DNA from: a bacterium
GTDB lineage: Bacteria; Myxococcota_A; Bradymonadia; UBA7976; UBA1532
Assembly: GCA_030427205.1 (NCBI GenBank)
Contig: JAUHXC010000001.1
Location: 992,001 to 1,056,000 of the forward strand
DNA: 64,000 nucleotides
Direction: 5' to 3'
Shown here: positions 50,422 to 60,803 of the stretch, piece by piece
Numbering within the stretch: position 1 is the first letter of the stretch
How the letters are laid out: each line of letters begins with the position of its first letter
The notes under the pieces: generated by a model
What the model saw: only the letters and a program-made list of their open reading frames with translations
Databases searched by the model: none
What the model was told of the DNA's origin: nothing
Translations under genes and position numbers: made by a program

Positions 50422-51030
50422 TCAGCCGGCGAGGGACCACGCCCGCAGCGCGTTGAGCCGCGCGCCCACCGCGCCCTCGATGCGCCGGGAGACGGTGGCG
50501 TCGTCCATGGTGCCGAACCAGGGCAGCACCGCGTGCGGCACCGCGCCGGCCCGGCGCAGGACCAGGGCCCGATACGAGCCCGACGGCACATCGGCCGGGT
50601 GGTCGGCCCCGCCGCGCACCACCGGCTCGACCAGCGTATCGATCAGCGCCGCGACCGAGCCCGGGTGATGGCGCATCGAACGGTAGCTCACCCGGCCGGC
50701 CCACAGGCCGCCGCGCGCCGAGCGGCGCTCGTTGAGTCGACGGGCGACCCGGCTGTTGAGGTCGCGCACCACCGCCGGCAGCCGGTCGTCGAGGGCCCGG
50801 ATCAACAGGGTGTAGCCGTCGGCGTGCACCGCGAACGCGAACAGCTCGACCGGTCGCCGGCCGAGCACCGAACGCAGCGCCTCGACGAAGAGGTCTTCGG
50901 CCCCTTCGAGGGTGCGCTCGGGCTGCACCCGATGCTCGACCCGGTAGATCGTATCGGGCCGGGCGTCGCGCGGACGGCGCAGACGGAGTGGTCGTTGGAA
51001 GGCGTTCGCCTGGGGGGTGGGCAGGACCAT
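50422..51030 (-). CDS. Degenerate REP-associated tyrosine transposase-like (RAYT) protein
   Basis: 202 residues from an ATG with AGGAG close upstream. The layout resembles TnpA_REP/Y1 transposases: IYRVEHRVQPERT at the start, LFVEALRSVLGRRPVELFAFAVHADGYTLLIRA, then NSRVARRLNERRSARGGLWAGRVSYRSM, with the GxLWxxRxS element characteristic of the family. The HxH metal pair (normally NHVHLL) is replaced by HADGYTLL, so catalysis of the usual HUH type is not expected. It may be a domesticated relative or decaying. No flanking REP palindromes were recognised by eye. Confidence 0.6.
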   Translation of the reverse strand: MVLPTPQANAFQRPLRLRRPRDARPDTIYRVEHRVQPERTLEGAEDLFVEALRSVLGRRPVELFAFAVHADGYTLLIRALDDRLPAVVRDLNSRVARRLNERRSARGGLWAGRVSYRSMRHHPGSVAALIDTLVEPVVRGGADHPADVPSGSYRALVLRRAGAVPHAVLPWFGTMDDATVSRRIEGAVGARLNALRAWSLAG

Positions 51031-51125
51031 GGGCTCCTCGGCCGCCGCGCCTCGACAGCTGCGCCGCGGATCAGGGAGACTAGGGTCCGACTCCACCGAA
51101 GTGTCCGTGGCGGAGGTTTTTGCCG

Positions 51126-52367
51126 ATGGCCAACCCGATCGCGCTGTCGATCCCCGGTTTCTTCGTGCTGATGGGCGTCGAGCTCTACGTCGCCCGCCGC
51201 CGGGGGCAGGCGGTCTACAAAGCCGCCGACACCGTCAACAACCTGCACCTGGGCATCGGTCAGCAGGTGACCGGGGTGATGTCCCTCGGGCTCATGTTCG
51301 CGATCTACGTCTGGATCTACGACGCCTGGGCGCTGACGACGTGGCCGATGCATGCCTGGTGGGCCTGGGTCCTGTGCTTCGTGGTGCAGGACTTCCTCTA
51401 CTACTGGTTCCACCGCATGTCCCACGAGGTGTCGTTCTTGTGGGCGGCGCACGCGGTGCATCACCAGAGCGAGCAGTACAACCTCTCGGTGGCCCTGCGG
51501 CAGTCGTGGGTGCAGCCGTTCTTCTCGGCGTGGTTCTATTTTCCGCTGGCGATCATGGGCGTGCCGCCGCTGATGTACGCCACGGTCACCGCGCTCAATA
51601 CGCTGTACCAGTTCTGGATCCACACCGAGCTGATCGGCCGCATGGGCTGGCTCGAGAAGATCATCAACACGCCGTCGCACCATCGGGTGCACCACGGCAC
51701 CGACGCCGAGTACGTCGACCGCAATCACGCGGGCATGCTGATCATCTGGGACAAGCTCTTCGGCACCTTCATCGAAGAGAAGCAGCGCCCGCGCTACGGC
51801 ACCCTGGCCCCGCTGCGCAGCTTCGAGCCGGTGTGGGCCAACGTGCAGGTCTGGCGGCTCTTGTGGCACAAGGCGCGCGCGGCGAAGACCTGGTCCGACA
51901 AGATCGCCGTGTGGCTCAAGCCGCCGGGCTGGGTGCCGCCGGGGGTCGAGCTGCCCGCGCCGCCGCACGGCAAGCCCACCGATGACGACTACGCCCTCTA
52001 CTGGCGGCCGCTGTCCGGCTCGCGGGCGGTCTACGTGGGCGTGCAGTTCTTCGCGATGGCGGCGGGGGTCTTCCTGCTGCTGATGCAGGTGGCCGATCAC
52101 TCGACGACGGTGATCCTGCTGTGGAGCGCCGGCCTGATGTGGACCCTGATCGCGGTGGGCGGGGTGATCGACGGGCGGCGCTGGGGGCCGTGGCTCGAAG
52201 CGGCCCGGCTGGCGGCGCTGGTGGCCGTCGGCGTCGGGCTGTGGGCCAGCGAGACCGCGCCCGCCGTCGGGTCGATGCTCTTCGTCTTCGGCCTCGGCTC
52301 GAGCGCGCTCGGCGCCTGGACCACCCGGCATCACGCCGGTGAAGGCCTCGAAGTCGAGCGGGCCTGA
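51126..52367 (+). CDS. Sterol desaturase / fatty acid hydroxylase-family membrane oxygenase
   Basis: 413 residues; the ATG nine bases after GGAGG is preferred over TTG at 51120. Multiple membrane helices (LGLMFAIYVWIYDAWAL, WVLCFVVQDFLYYWF, and a C-terminal group). The three diiron histidine clusters are complete: HRMSH, HAVHH and HHRVHH. Family members hydroxylate or desaturate sterols, ether lipids or fatty acids; the ~400-residue length and the extra C-terminal membrane domain recall alkylglycerol monooxygenase-like proteins. Substrate cannot be chosen from sequence. Gene order to a MarR regulator and fad genes hints at lipid metabolism. Confidence 0.85.
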   Translation: MANPIALSIPGFFVLMGVELYVARRRGQAVYKAADTVNNLHLGIGQQVTGVMSLGLMFAIYVWIYDAWALTTWPMHAWWAWVLCFVVQDFLYYWFHRMSHEVSFLWAAHAVHHQSEQYNLSVALRQSWVQPFFSAWFYFPLAIMGVPPLMYATVTALNTLYQFWIHTELIGRMGWLEKIINTPSHHRVHHGTDAEYVDRNHAGMLIIWDKLFGTFIEEKQRPRYGTLAPLRSFEPVWANVQVWRLLWHKARAAKTWSDKIAVWLKPPGWVPPGVELPAPPHGKPTDDDYALYWRPLSGSRAVYVGVQFFAMAAGVFLLLMQVADHSTTVILLWSAGLMWTLIAVGGVIDGRRWGPWLEAARLAALVAVGVGLWASETAPAVGSMLFVFGLGSSALGAWTTRHHAGEGLEVERA

Positions 52368-52379
52368 CGATCCCCGCTG

Positions 52380-52886
52380 TCAGCCTTCGTCGCTGAGGTT
52401 GGCGGTGATGCGGCCGACCGCGCCGGCGAGCACCTCGAGCTCGCCGCGGTCAAAGCCGGCGAAGGTCTCGTCGAGCAGCGCGTTGGTGACCCGGATGAAC
52501 CGCGGCAGCGCCTCGCGGGCGCGGCCGGTCGGCTCGACGAGCATCGCCCGCGCGTCGTTGGGATCGCGCCGCCGCTGCACCCAGCCCCGCTTCTCGAGGG
52601 TCACCACGAAGCGGCTGACGGTGACCTCGCTGACCCCCAGCCGGCGGTGCAGCGCGCGGGCGGTCAGCGGGCGCTTCTCGCCGAAGAGCACCATCAGCAC
52701 GTTGGCCTGCGCCGGGGTGATGTCGGCGAGCCCCTGCGCCTCGAACAAGGCCTTGGCCCGCCGGCTGATCACCGCGTGGATGCGGCCCAGGTCGAGCATG
52801 GCCCGCACCTGGCAACGCCGCAGCGGGATGTCGGGCGGCGGCTCGGGTCCGGCGTCGGCGGGCGGGAAGTGGCGCATGGGCCGCAT
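52380..52886 (-). CDS. MarR/SlyA-family transcriptional regulator
   Basis: 168 residues from ATG 52886 (52877 also possible). Winged-helix core: ISRRAKALFEAQGLADITPAQANVLMVLF, recognition helix LHRRLGVSEVTVSRFVVTLEKRGWV, and wing RRRDPNDARAMLVEPT with the conserved DxR (DARA), all standard for MarR. Dimers usually repress until a lipophilic or phenolic ligand binds. It is divergent from the fadA-fadB-like operon; the intergenic palindrome at 52934-52953 contains the exact SlyA-type consensus TTAGCTTGCTAA, so direct control of that operon and itself is likely. Confidence 0.88.
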   Translation of the reverse strand: MRPMRHFPPADAGPEPPPDIPLRRCQVRAMLDLGRIHAVISRRAKALFEAQGLADITPAQANVLMVLFGEKRPLTARALHRRLGVSEVTVSRFVVTLEKRGWVQRRRDPNDARAMLVEPTGRAREALPRFIRVTNALLDETFAGFDRGELEVLAGAVGRITANLSDEG

Positions 52887-52900
52887 ACGAGCAAATCGGC

Positions 52901-52953
52901 TTGACTTCCGCAACCGGCGGCGGCAGAAACGAATCACTTAGCTTGCTAAGTGA
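52901..52953. promoter_or_regulatory. SlyA/MarR-type operator in front of the fadAB-like operon
   Basis: A 20-bp palindrome: TCACTTAGC (52934-52942), TT, GCTAAGTGA (52945-52953). Its core TTAGCTTGCTAA (52938-52949) is the reverse complement of TTAGCAAGCTAA, the published SlyA consensus. A plus-strand -35 TTGACT is at 52901-52906; the operator would lie at or just past the transcription start and block it. AT-rich island in GC-rich DNA. Confidence 0.7.
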
Positions 52954-52986
52954 ATTGTTCACGCCTCTCGAATCCCGGAGGAATCG

Positions 52987-54210
<1,224 letters not shown>

Positions 54211-54220
54211 GGGGGTCGAG

Positions 54221-56356
54221 ATGAGCAAGCAGAACGAAGCGTTCCGCGTCGACTTCGACGCCGAGACCGGCATCGCCACCCTGTGGATGCAGATGCAGGG
54301 CCGGGTCAACAAGGTCAACCCGGCGTTCGGCGCGGGCTTCGAGCCGGCGCTGGAGCAGGCGCTGGCCCTCGATGGCCTCAACGGGATCATCGTCGCCAGC
54401 GGCCACAAGGACTTCTGCGTCGGCGCCGACCTGGAGTTCGTCTACCGGACCCGCGACGCCGCGCTCTTCCTCGAGCAGGTGAGCGATCTGCACCGCGTGC
54501 TGCGCCGGCTGGAGACCTGCGGCAAGCCGGTGGTCGCCGCGCTGACCGGCTCGGCGCTGGGCGGTGGGTTCGAGATCGCGCTGGCCTGCCACCACCGCAT
54601 CGCGCTGGACAACCCGCGCATTCAGCTGGGGTTGCCCGAGGTCAACCTGGGGGTCATCCCCGGCGGCGGCGGCACCCAGCGGCTGCCGCGGCTGGTGGGC
54701 GTGCAGCCCGCGCTGGAGATGCTGGCCCAGGGGCAGATCCTGCGGCCGGGCAAGGCGCTGGCCAAGGGCTTCATCCACGCCACCGCGCCCGATACCGAGG
54801 CGCTGCTGCAGCAGGCGGCGGCCTGGATCGCCGAGAACCCCAAGGCGACCCAGCCGTGGGACGCGCCCAAGTTCCGCTATCCCGGCGGGCACCCCCACGG
54901 GGCCCAGGGGGCGCAGATCTTCTTCGGCGGCGCGGCGATGCTGCAGAAGAAGACCGCCGGCGTCTTCGACGCGCCCAAGGCCGCCGTCGAGGTGGTCTAC
55001 GAGGGCACGATGCTCGACTTCGAGTCGGCGCTGCAGGTCGAGGCGCGGGCCTTCACCGCGCTGGTGGTCGGCGACCAGGCCAAGGACATGATCCGCACGT
55101 TCTGGTTCCACAAGAACGCGGTGGAGAAGCAGGCCGGCCTGCCCCAGATCGAGGACGCGCGCATCGGCAAGATCGGCATCCTCGGCGCGGGCATGATGGG
55201 CGCGGGCATCGCGGTCGTCTCGGCCCGCCGGGGTTACGAGGTCGTGCTGCGCGACATCAAGCAAGAGGCCATCGACAAGGCCCTGGCCCATGTCGACAAA
55301 GAGATCGGCAAGCTGCGCCACCTGGACGCCGACGAGAAGGGCGCGCTGCGCGGCCGCATCAGCGGCACCCTCGAGCTGGAGGATCTGCGCGGCACCGACC
55401 TGATCATCGAGGCGGTGTTCGAGAACATCGAGCTCAAGCACCGGGTGATCAAGGAGACCGAGGCGCTGTTGGGCGAGGACGCGATCTTCGCCAGCAATAC
55501 CTCGGCGCTGCCGATCACCGACCTGGCGGAGGCCTCGGCGCGGCCGGAGAACTTCGTCGGGCTGCACTTCTTCTCGCCGGTCGAGAAGATGCCGCTGCTC
55601 GAGGTGATCACCGGCGAGAAGACCAGCGAAGAGACCCTGGCCCGCGCGCTGAACTACGCCCGCGCCATCAAGAAGACCGCCATCGTGGTCGGCGACGGCT
55701 ACGGCTTCTATACCAGCCGCTTCTTCAGCGCCTACATCCTCGAAGGCGCGCAGCTGGTGGCCGAGGGCTACCCGCCGATCCTCGTCGAGCGCGCCGCCAA
55801 GGCCCAGGGCATGGTGGTGCCGCCGCTGAAGGTCTTCGACGAGGTGACCCTGTCGCTCGGCGCCCACGCCAGCGAGATGGCCAGGCGCTACGTCGACACC
55901 CCGGAGAACGACGGGCTGCGGCTGGTCAAGAAGCTCGTCGCGCTCGACCGCACCGGCAAGGCCGACGGCGCCGGCTTCTACGACTACTCGAGCACACCCC
56001 GCCGGCTGTGGGAGGGCCTGGGCGCGCTGGTGAAGCAGAAGATCGCCGTCGACGACGTGCACGCCACCGTCGAGCAGCTCGGCCAGCGGCTGATGCTGGT
56101 CCAGGCGCTCGAGGCGGCGAAGTGCATGGAGAACGGGGTGCTCAAGCACGCCCGCGACGCCGAGATCGGGGCCATCTTCGGGGTCGGCTTCGCGCCGAAT
56201 ACCGGCGGTCCGCTGGCCTGGATGGACCGCATGGGCATCGGCGACGTGCTCGCCGCCCTCGAGGCGCTCGCCGAGCAGCACGGCCCGCGCTACGCCCCGC
56301 CTCAGATCCTGCGCGACATGGCGGCCGACGGCTCGACCTGGTTCGAGCAGGTCTGA
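54221..56356 (+). CDS. Multifunctional enoyl-CoA hydratase / 3-hydroxyacyl-CoA dehydrogenase (FadB/FadJ type)
   Basis: 711 residues. The N-terminal crotonase domain (1-200) keeps both catalytic glutamates: [10 protein letters not shown] and [20 protein letters not shown]. Central NAD domain (about 310-490) has [14 protein letters not shown]; the catalytic His is in [19 protein letters not shown] with conserved Asn ([12 protein letters not shown]). C-terminal HCDH domain(s) from about 500 (YGFYTSRFF). Catalyses hydration and then NAD-dependent oxidation. Together with the thiolase it forms the beta-oxidation alpha/beta complex. All catalytic residues visible, so active. Ends convergent with yibQ. 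Confidence 0.92.
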   Translation: MSKQNEAFRVDFDAETGIATLWMQMQGRVNKVNPAFGAGFEPALEQALALDGLNGIIVASGHKDFCVGADLEFVYRTRDAALFLEQVSDLHRVLRRLETCGKPVVAALTGSALGGGFEIALACHHRIALDNPRIQLGLPEVNLGVIPGGGGTQRLPRLVGVQPALEMLAQGQILRPGKALAKGFIHATAPDTEALLQQAAAWIAENPKATQPWDAPKFRYPGGHPHGAQGAQIFFGGAAMLQKKTAGVFDAPKAAVEVVYEGTMLDFESALQVEARAFTALVVGDQAKDMIRTFWFHKNAVEKQAGLPQIEDARIGKIGILGAGMMGAGIAVVSARRGYEVVLRDIKQEAIDKALAHVDKEIGKLRHLDADEKGALRGRISGTLELEDLRGTDLIIEAVFENIELKHRVIKETEALLGEDAIFASNTSALPITDLAEASARPENFVGLHFFSPVEKMPLLEVITGEKTSEETLARALNYARAIKKTAIVVGDGYGFYTSRFFSAYILEGAQLVAEGYPPILVERAAKAQGMVVPPLKVFDEVTLSLGAHASEMARRYVDTPENDGLRLVKKLVALDRTGKADGAGFYDYSSTPRRLWEGLGALVKQKIAVDDVHATVEQLGQRLMLVQALEAAKCMENGVLKHARDAEIGAIFGVGFAPNTGGPLAWMDRMGIGDVLAALEALAEQHGPRYAPPQILRDMAADGSTWFEQV

Positions 56357-56364
56357 TCCCGCCT

Positions 56365-56388
56365 CGCGGGGTCGGCTCCGGCCCCGCG
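56365..56388. terminator. Hairpin between convergent fadB-like and yibQ genes
   Basis: CGCGGGG (56365-56371) / CCCCGCG (56382-56388) with a 10-nt loop, the only strong stem in the 49-bp gap. It can serve both strands. No T-tract, so the termination efficiency is uncertain. Confidence 0.4.
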
Positions 56389-56405
56389 CCCCCCGAACAG
56401 CGCCG

Positions 56406-57518
56406 CTACCGCACCACCTCCGAGGCCCGCAGCAGCTGGATCCGCCGCGCGCGCAGGGTCGCCAGCCACGGCTGCAGCGCCGCCAGCGTGGCCGGATCGG
56501 GCCGGGCGGTGACCACCGCGTGCCCCTCGAGCACCAGCGCGACCTCCACCGCCTTGAGCCGGGCGGCCAGCGGCGTCGCCGGGTCGGCGTCCAGATCGTG
56601 GGAGGCGGGCACCGCGCGCACCCCCTGCGTGCGGGCGGTGGGCCCGGCCACCGAGGCGCTCACCGGGCGGTCGATGAAGAACAGCCCCTGCTCGCCCAGC
56701 GCGTCGAGCATCGCGGTGACGTGCGGCCCCGACGCGAGCAGCTTGCCGCCGAGGTGCACGTCGACCCCCGCGGCGCCGGGCACCCGCTCGAGCAGGCGCG
56801 TCGTGGCCTCGGCGACGGCTGCGGGCGCCTGGGCGGTGGTGATGAAGTCGCTGCCGTCGGGGCTGCGCGGCGGCATGGGCTCGAGCGGCAGGTGGGCCAG
56901 CACCTCGCGGCCGGCCTCGGCGAGCCGGGCGGCGACCTCGGGGGCCTTGGGCGCGTTGGCCATCACCGCAAGGGTGACGTCGCGGTCGAGGGCCAGCAGC
57001 GCGTCGAGCAGCGCCGGCTCGCGGCCCACGTCGCCGATGATCAGCGTCAACCGCGGCCCGGGGCGCTGGCCGCGCAGCGCGAGGGCCGGGCGCTCGCCAT
57101 CGGCCAGGGCGCGGAAGACGGGGCGGCCGCTGCGATCGCCCTCTTGGGGCTCGACCAGGGTCAGCCCGCCGGCCGCCGCGGCGGTCGACAGCGCCGTGAC
57201 CACCGGCCCGCAGCCGCCGTCCACCGGGCAGGTGAAGGCGACGAGCGGCAGCGTCTCGCCCGGCGCGCGGCCGGGGCCGAGCAGCGGATAGACCCCGTGA
57301 CGGATGGCGCCGTGGGGCACGCCGGCCTCGACCAGCGTCTTCACCGCCAGCGCGCGAGCCGGCGCCGGATCGGCCGGCGGCGGGGGCGCGGGCGGCGGCG
57401 CCTCGACCGCGGCGGGCGCGGTCGGGGCGCGGGTCGGCGCGTCGAGCAGCCGCTGCCCGGTCAACGCCACCGCCGCGCCGAGCACGGCGGCCACGATCCA
57501 GCCGAGAGGCGTCTTCAT
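56406..57518 (-). CDS. Divergent polysaccharide deacetylase (YibQ family)
   Basis: 370 residues. Signal anchor (WIVAAVLGAAVALTG), Ala/Pro-rich linker, then a deacetylase-like fold (about 150-365): LTLIIGDVGREPALLDALLAL, VTLAVMANAPKAPEVAARLAEAGREVLAHLPLEPM, GKLLASGPHVTAMLDAL. This matches the YibQ/DUF610 family, placed after envC and ctpA in many bacteria and thought to act on cell-wall glycans or the EnvC system. The first family motif, normally DDxG, is GDVG here, so metal binding may be weak. ATG overlaps ctpA (ATGA); it is the operon's last gene. Confidence 0.8.
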   Translation of the reverse strand: MKTPLGWIVAAVLGAAVALTGQRLLDAPTRAPTAPAAVEAPPPAPPPPADPAPARALAVKTLVEAGVPHGAIRHGVYPLLGPGRAPGETLPLVAFTCPVDGGCGPVVTALSTAAAAGGLTLVEPQEGDRSGRPVFRALADGERPALALRGQRPGPRLTLIIGDVGREPALLDALLALDRDVTLAVMANAPKAPEVAARLAEAGREVLAHLPLEPMPPRSPDGSDFITTAQAPAAVAEATTRLLERVPGAAGVDVHLGGKLLASGPHVTAMLDALGEQGLFFIDRPVSASVAGPTARTQGVRAVPASHDLDADPATPLAARLKAVEVALVLEGHAVVTARPDPATLAALQPWLATLRARRIQLLRASEVVR

Positions 57519-58801
57519 GGGCGCTGACTGAAGATGCCGGCCACCCGCAGGACCTCCACCGCCCGCGCCAGGACCGGATCGGCGGGCGTCGGCGGCGGAC
57601 CGGCCGGGGCGGCGGTCTCGCGGGCGGGGTTGTCCAGGCGGCGGTCGAGGTCGGCCTCGCGCTGGGTCTTGGGCGGCGGCGGCTCGATCGCGTCCGCCGC
57701 GGCGACGAAGACGTCCGGGTCGAGCCCGCGGGCCTGGATCGAGCGGCCGTCGGGGGTGAAGTAGTGGGCGATGGTCAGCTTGACGCCCGAGCCGTCGGTC
57801 AGGTCGAAGATCGACTGCACCGACCCCTTGCCGAAGGTGCGGGTGCCGACGACCACCGCCCGCCGATGGGCCTGCAGCGCGCCGGCGACGATCTCGGCGG
57901 CGCTGGCGGTGCCGGCGTTGACGACGACCACCACCGGCACCGGCGGCAGCGTGCCGAAGGTGCCCGCCTTCCAGCTGCGGGCCGGCCGGCGGCCGCGGGT
58001 GCTGACGATCTCGCCTTCGGCCAGGAAGAGGTCGGTCACCGCGATGGCCTGACTCAGCAGCCCGCCGGGGTTGTTGCGCAGGTCGAGCACGATGCCCGGC
58101 AGCGCGCCGCCGGCGTTCTGGCGCAGCCGGTCGAGCTCGGTGCGCAGGCGGCTCTCGGTATCCCGCTGGAAGGTGCGCACCCGGATGTGGGCCGAGCCGT
58201 CGGGCAAGAGCCGCGCCTCGACCGGGTCGACCCGCACCAGCGCCCGCTCGACCTCGACGGTGAACGGCGGCGCCTCGCCCCGGGCGACCTGCAGCTCGAC
58301 GACGGTGCCCGCCCGGCCGCGCATCATGCGCACCGCCTCACCGAGCGGCAGCCCGCGGGTCGTGCGGCCGTCGATGGCGCGGATGGCGTCCCCCGGGCGC
58401 AGGCCGGCGGTGTCCGCCGGGGCGCCGGGCAGGGGCGCGATGACCTTCAGCTCGCCGTCGCGCAGCCCGATCTCCATGCCGACCCCGGGGAACTCGCCGC
58501 GGGTCTGGCTGCGCAGGTTGGCCTTGTCGTCCGGCGAGAGGAACTCCGAGTGCGGGTCGAGGGCCTGCACCATGCCGTCGACCGCCGCGTAGACCAGCCG
58601 ATCGGGCTCGACCGGCTCGACGTAGCTGCGCTGGATGTGCCCGTAGACCTCGCTGAGCACGTCGAGCGCCTTGAACGTGCGCGCGCTGCGGCTCGCTTCG
58701 GCGGCGCCGCCCGCCTCGAGCGCGCCGCCCAGCCACAGGCCGCAGGCGAAGCTCAGGCCCGACAGCGCGCCGGCGAGCCGCAGGGGGACGCGCCGCGTCA
58801 T
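57515..58801 (-). CDS. S41 carboxyl-terminal processing peptidase
   Basis: 428 residues. Signal/anchor at N-terminus, PDZ domain (about 100-180, LKVIAPLPGAPADTAGLRPGD), then S41 protease domain with catalytic Ser300 (AGTASAAEIVAG) and Lys325 (RTFGKGSVQS, with Gln329). CtpA/Prc-type enzymes act in the periplasm on peptidoglycan hydrolases and damaged proteins. Start ATG overlaps the envC-like stop by 4 bp and its stop overlaps yibQ. Here it sits with envC and ftsEX, consistent with turnover of wall-hydrolase regulators. Complete and likely active. Confidence 0.92.
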   Translation of the reverse strand: MTRRVPLRLAGALSGLSFACGLWLGGALEAGGAAEASRSARTFKALDVLSEVYGHIQRSYVEPVEPDRLVYAAVDGMVQALDPHSEFLSPDDKANLRSQTRGEFPGVGMEIGLRDGELKVIAPLPGAPADTAGLRPGDAIRAIDGRTTRGLPLGEAVRMMRGRAGTVVELQVARGEAPPFTVEVERALVRVDPVEARLLPDGSAHIRVRTFQRDTESRLRTELDRLRQNAGGALPGIVLDLRNNPGGLLSQAIAVTDLFLAEGEIVSTRGRRPARSWKAGTFGTLPPVPVVVVVNAGTASAAEIVAGALQAHRRAVVVGTRTFGKGSVQSIFDLTDGSGVKLTIAHYFTPDGRSIQARGLDPDVFVAAADAIEPPPPKTQREADLDRRLDNPARETAAPAGPPPTPADPVLARAVEVLRVAGIFSQRP

Positions 58802-59886
58802 GGGCCGCCCCTCAGCCACGGCCGGGGGTCCACCGGGCGGCGGTCGATGCGCAGCTCGAAGTACAGCTGCGGCCCACGCAGCGAGCCGGCGTCGCCCACC
58901 GCGCCGATCACCGCGCCGGCCGAGACCGACTCGCCCCGGGCGCGGCGGATGGACGAGAGATGGCCGTAGAGGGTGTGCACATCGTCCCCATGGTCGACGA
59001 TCACCAGGTTGCCGAAGCCTTTATACCATCCACTGTAGACGACGTGCCCCCCGTGCACCGCACGCACCGGCGCGCCGTGCGGCGCGTCGAAGATCAGGCC
59101 GTTGTTGAAGGTGGTCGTGCCGTGCTCCGGGTGGGCGCGCGGGCCATAGCCCACCGTCACCCGCCCGGCCACCGGCGCCGGCAGTCGACCGCGCTCGGCG
59201 GCGACACCCGAGGTGGCCGGATCGGGCGCGACGGTCAGCGGCATGGCGTCGAGCCGCGCGCGCCGGGCCGCCGCCAGCCGCTCCGCCAGCCGCCGCTCGC
59301 CGCGCACCATGCCCAGCAGCGCGTGGCGCACCGCCCGCTCGTCCTCCAGGGCCGCCCGCCGATCGGCCAGCGCCTGCGCGTTGGCCCGCACCGCCTCCAC
59401 CGCCGCCGTCCGGGTCTCCTGCAGCGTGGCGAGCACCGTCTCCTGCCGGGTGACCCGCTCCTCGAGGGCCGCGTCGCTGCGCAGCACCGCCCGCATCAGC
59501 CCGCGCCGGCGCAGGTAGTCGGTGGGCGTCGCCGCGCTGAAGAGCACCCGCCGCCAGGCGAGCGGATCGAGCCGGGTCAGGGCGCGCAGCCGCACCCGCA
59601 GGGTCTCGCGGGCCTCGGCGAGCGCCTCGCGGGCCTCGGCGAGCTGCGCGTCCGCCTTCAGCAGCGCGGCGGCCCGGCGGGTGCGCTCGGTCTCCAGCTC
59701 GGCCCGCTCGAGCACCACGTCGGCGATGCGCCGGTCGAGCGCGTCGAGGGCGTCGAGCAGATCCGCTTCGCGATCGAGCAGGGCCCGCGCCCGCTCGGCG
59801 GGGTCGGCCGGCAGCTCGGGCAGCGCCGCGTGGGCCACACCCCCGAGCAGGACCACGAGCATGGGCAGCAGGGCGCGCCGCCTCAT
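58798..59886 (-). CDS. envC: EnvC-like murein hydrolase activator (LytM domain, degenerate)
   Basis: 362 residues. The ATG overlapping ftsX's stop is used; a much longer open frame upstream is a shadow of ftsX. Signal peptide (LLPMLVVLLGGVAHA), long coiled coil (about 30-225, ARALLDREADLLDALDALDRR), and C-terminal LytM domain (about 240-355). Active M23 enzymes need H and D plus HxH; here the first His is replaced (FNNGLIFDAP) and the last HxH reads QLYFEL, while YGHLS remains. So it is probably a non-enzymatic activator, like E. coli EnvC, which FtsEX controls. Position directly after ftsX supports this. Confidence 0.87.
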   Translation of the reverse strand: MRRRALLPMLVVLLGGVAHAALPELPADPAERARALLDREADLLDALDALDRRIADVVLERAELETERTRRAAALLKADAQLAEAREALAEARETLRVRLRALTRLDPLAWRRVLFSAATPTDYLRRRGLMRAVLRSDAALEERVTRQETVLATLQETRTAAVEAVRANAQALADRRAALEDERAVRHALLGMVRGERRLAERLAAARRARLDAMPLTVAPDPATSGVAAERGRLPAPVAGRVTVGYGPRAHPEHGTTTFNNGLIFDAPHGAPVRAVHGGHVVYSGWYKGFGNLVIVDHGDDVHTLYGHLSSIRRARGESVSAGAVIGAVGDAGSLRGPQLYFELRIDRRPVDPRPWLRGGP

Positions 59887-60803
59887 CGCTCGTCGTCCCG
59901 GCGGATGAAGCGCCCCGTGGCCAGGTGGCTCGCCAGCACCCCGACCAGCGCCGCGCCCAGCGTGCCCAGCACGACCGCCTCGACCGGCAGGAAGCGCAGC
60001 CCGGCCTCGGCCCCCAGCGGCACCGGCAGCAGGCCCTCCTGCGGCAGCGCCCGGATCATCAGCCACAGCCCGCCCGTCGCCAGCAGCGCGCCCGCCGCCC
60101 CCTGAAACGCGCCCTCGATGTAGCACGGCGCGCGCACGAAGAAGTCGCTCGCCCCCACCAGCTGCATGATCTCCAGCTCGTCGCGGCGGGCGTAGAGCGT
60201 CAGCCGGATGGTATTCGAGATGATGAAGATCACCGCCAGCACCGCCAGGGCCGCCAGCACCGCCCCGCCGGCCCGCGCCCCCGTGCGCAGGTCCTGCAGG
60301 CGGGCGATGAGGTCTTCGCCGTCGTCCACCGCGTCGACCGCCGAGAAGGCGGCCATCGCCCGCAGCGCCTCGGCGACGCGCTGCCGGGCGGCGTCGCGCG
60401 TCTCCCGATCGCGCTCGGCCAGGCGCACCTCGATCACCGCCGGCAGCAGCGTGCGGTCGAGCCCGTCGAGCAGCGGCGCGTCGTCGGGGAAGGCCGCCCG
60501 CAGGTCGGCGAGGGCCGCGTCGCGGTCGAGGGCCCGGGTCGCGGCGACCCCGTCGAGCGCTTCGATGCGCGCGGCGAGGGTCGGCAGCTCGCTGTCGGGG
60601 GTGTTCGGCCGCAGGAAGACCACCAGATCGGCGTCGGCCCGCCAGCGGTCGATGAGCCCGTCGAGGTTGACCAGCCCCACGCCCACCGCGCCGAGCACCA
60701 TCAGCGCGACGGCGATGGTGCTCACCGCCACCACCTGCACCACCGGCGAGGCGCCGATCGAGCGGGCGGCTTGCGCGGCGAACCAGACGAGGCGGTGCAT
60801 CAT
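59883..60803 (-). CDS. ftsX: Cell-division ABC transporter permease FtsX
   Basis: 306 residues. Four membrane helices with a large extracytoplasmic domain between the first two (about 45-170, DLVVFLRPNTPDSELPTLAARIE) that would engage the EnvC-like protein. C-terminal permease part: FIISNTIRLTLYARRDELEIMQLVGASDFFVRAPCYIEGAFQG, the FtsX signature. Adjacent ATG codons; the first overlaps the ftsE stop. With FtsE it transmits ATPase conformation to wall hydrolases at the division site. Standard size and order. Confidence 0.93.
   Translation of the reverse strand: MMHRLVWFAAQAARSIGASPVVQVVAVSTIAVALMVLGAVGVGLVNLDGLIDRWRADADLVVFLRPNTPDSELPTLAARIEALDGVAATRALDRDAALADLRAAFPDDAPLLDGLDRTLLPAVIEVRLAERDRETRDAARQRVAEALRAMAAFSAVDAVDDGEDLIARLQDLRTGARAGGAVLAALAVLAVIFIISNTIRLTLYARRDELEIMQLVGASDFFVRAPCYIEGAFQGAAGALLATGGLWLMIRALPQEGLLPVPLGAEAGLRFLPVEAVVLGTLGAALVGVLASHLATGRFIRRDDER

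Noticed and set aside
58798..60126. EnvC with an 80-residue longer N-terminus
   Set aside because: The extension is Gly/Arg-rich antisense-like sequence overlapping ftsX; the ATG at 59886 gives a normal signal peptide and a 4-bp overlap.
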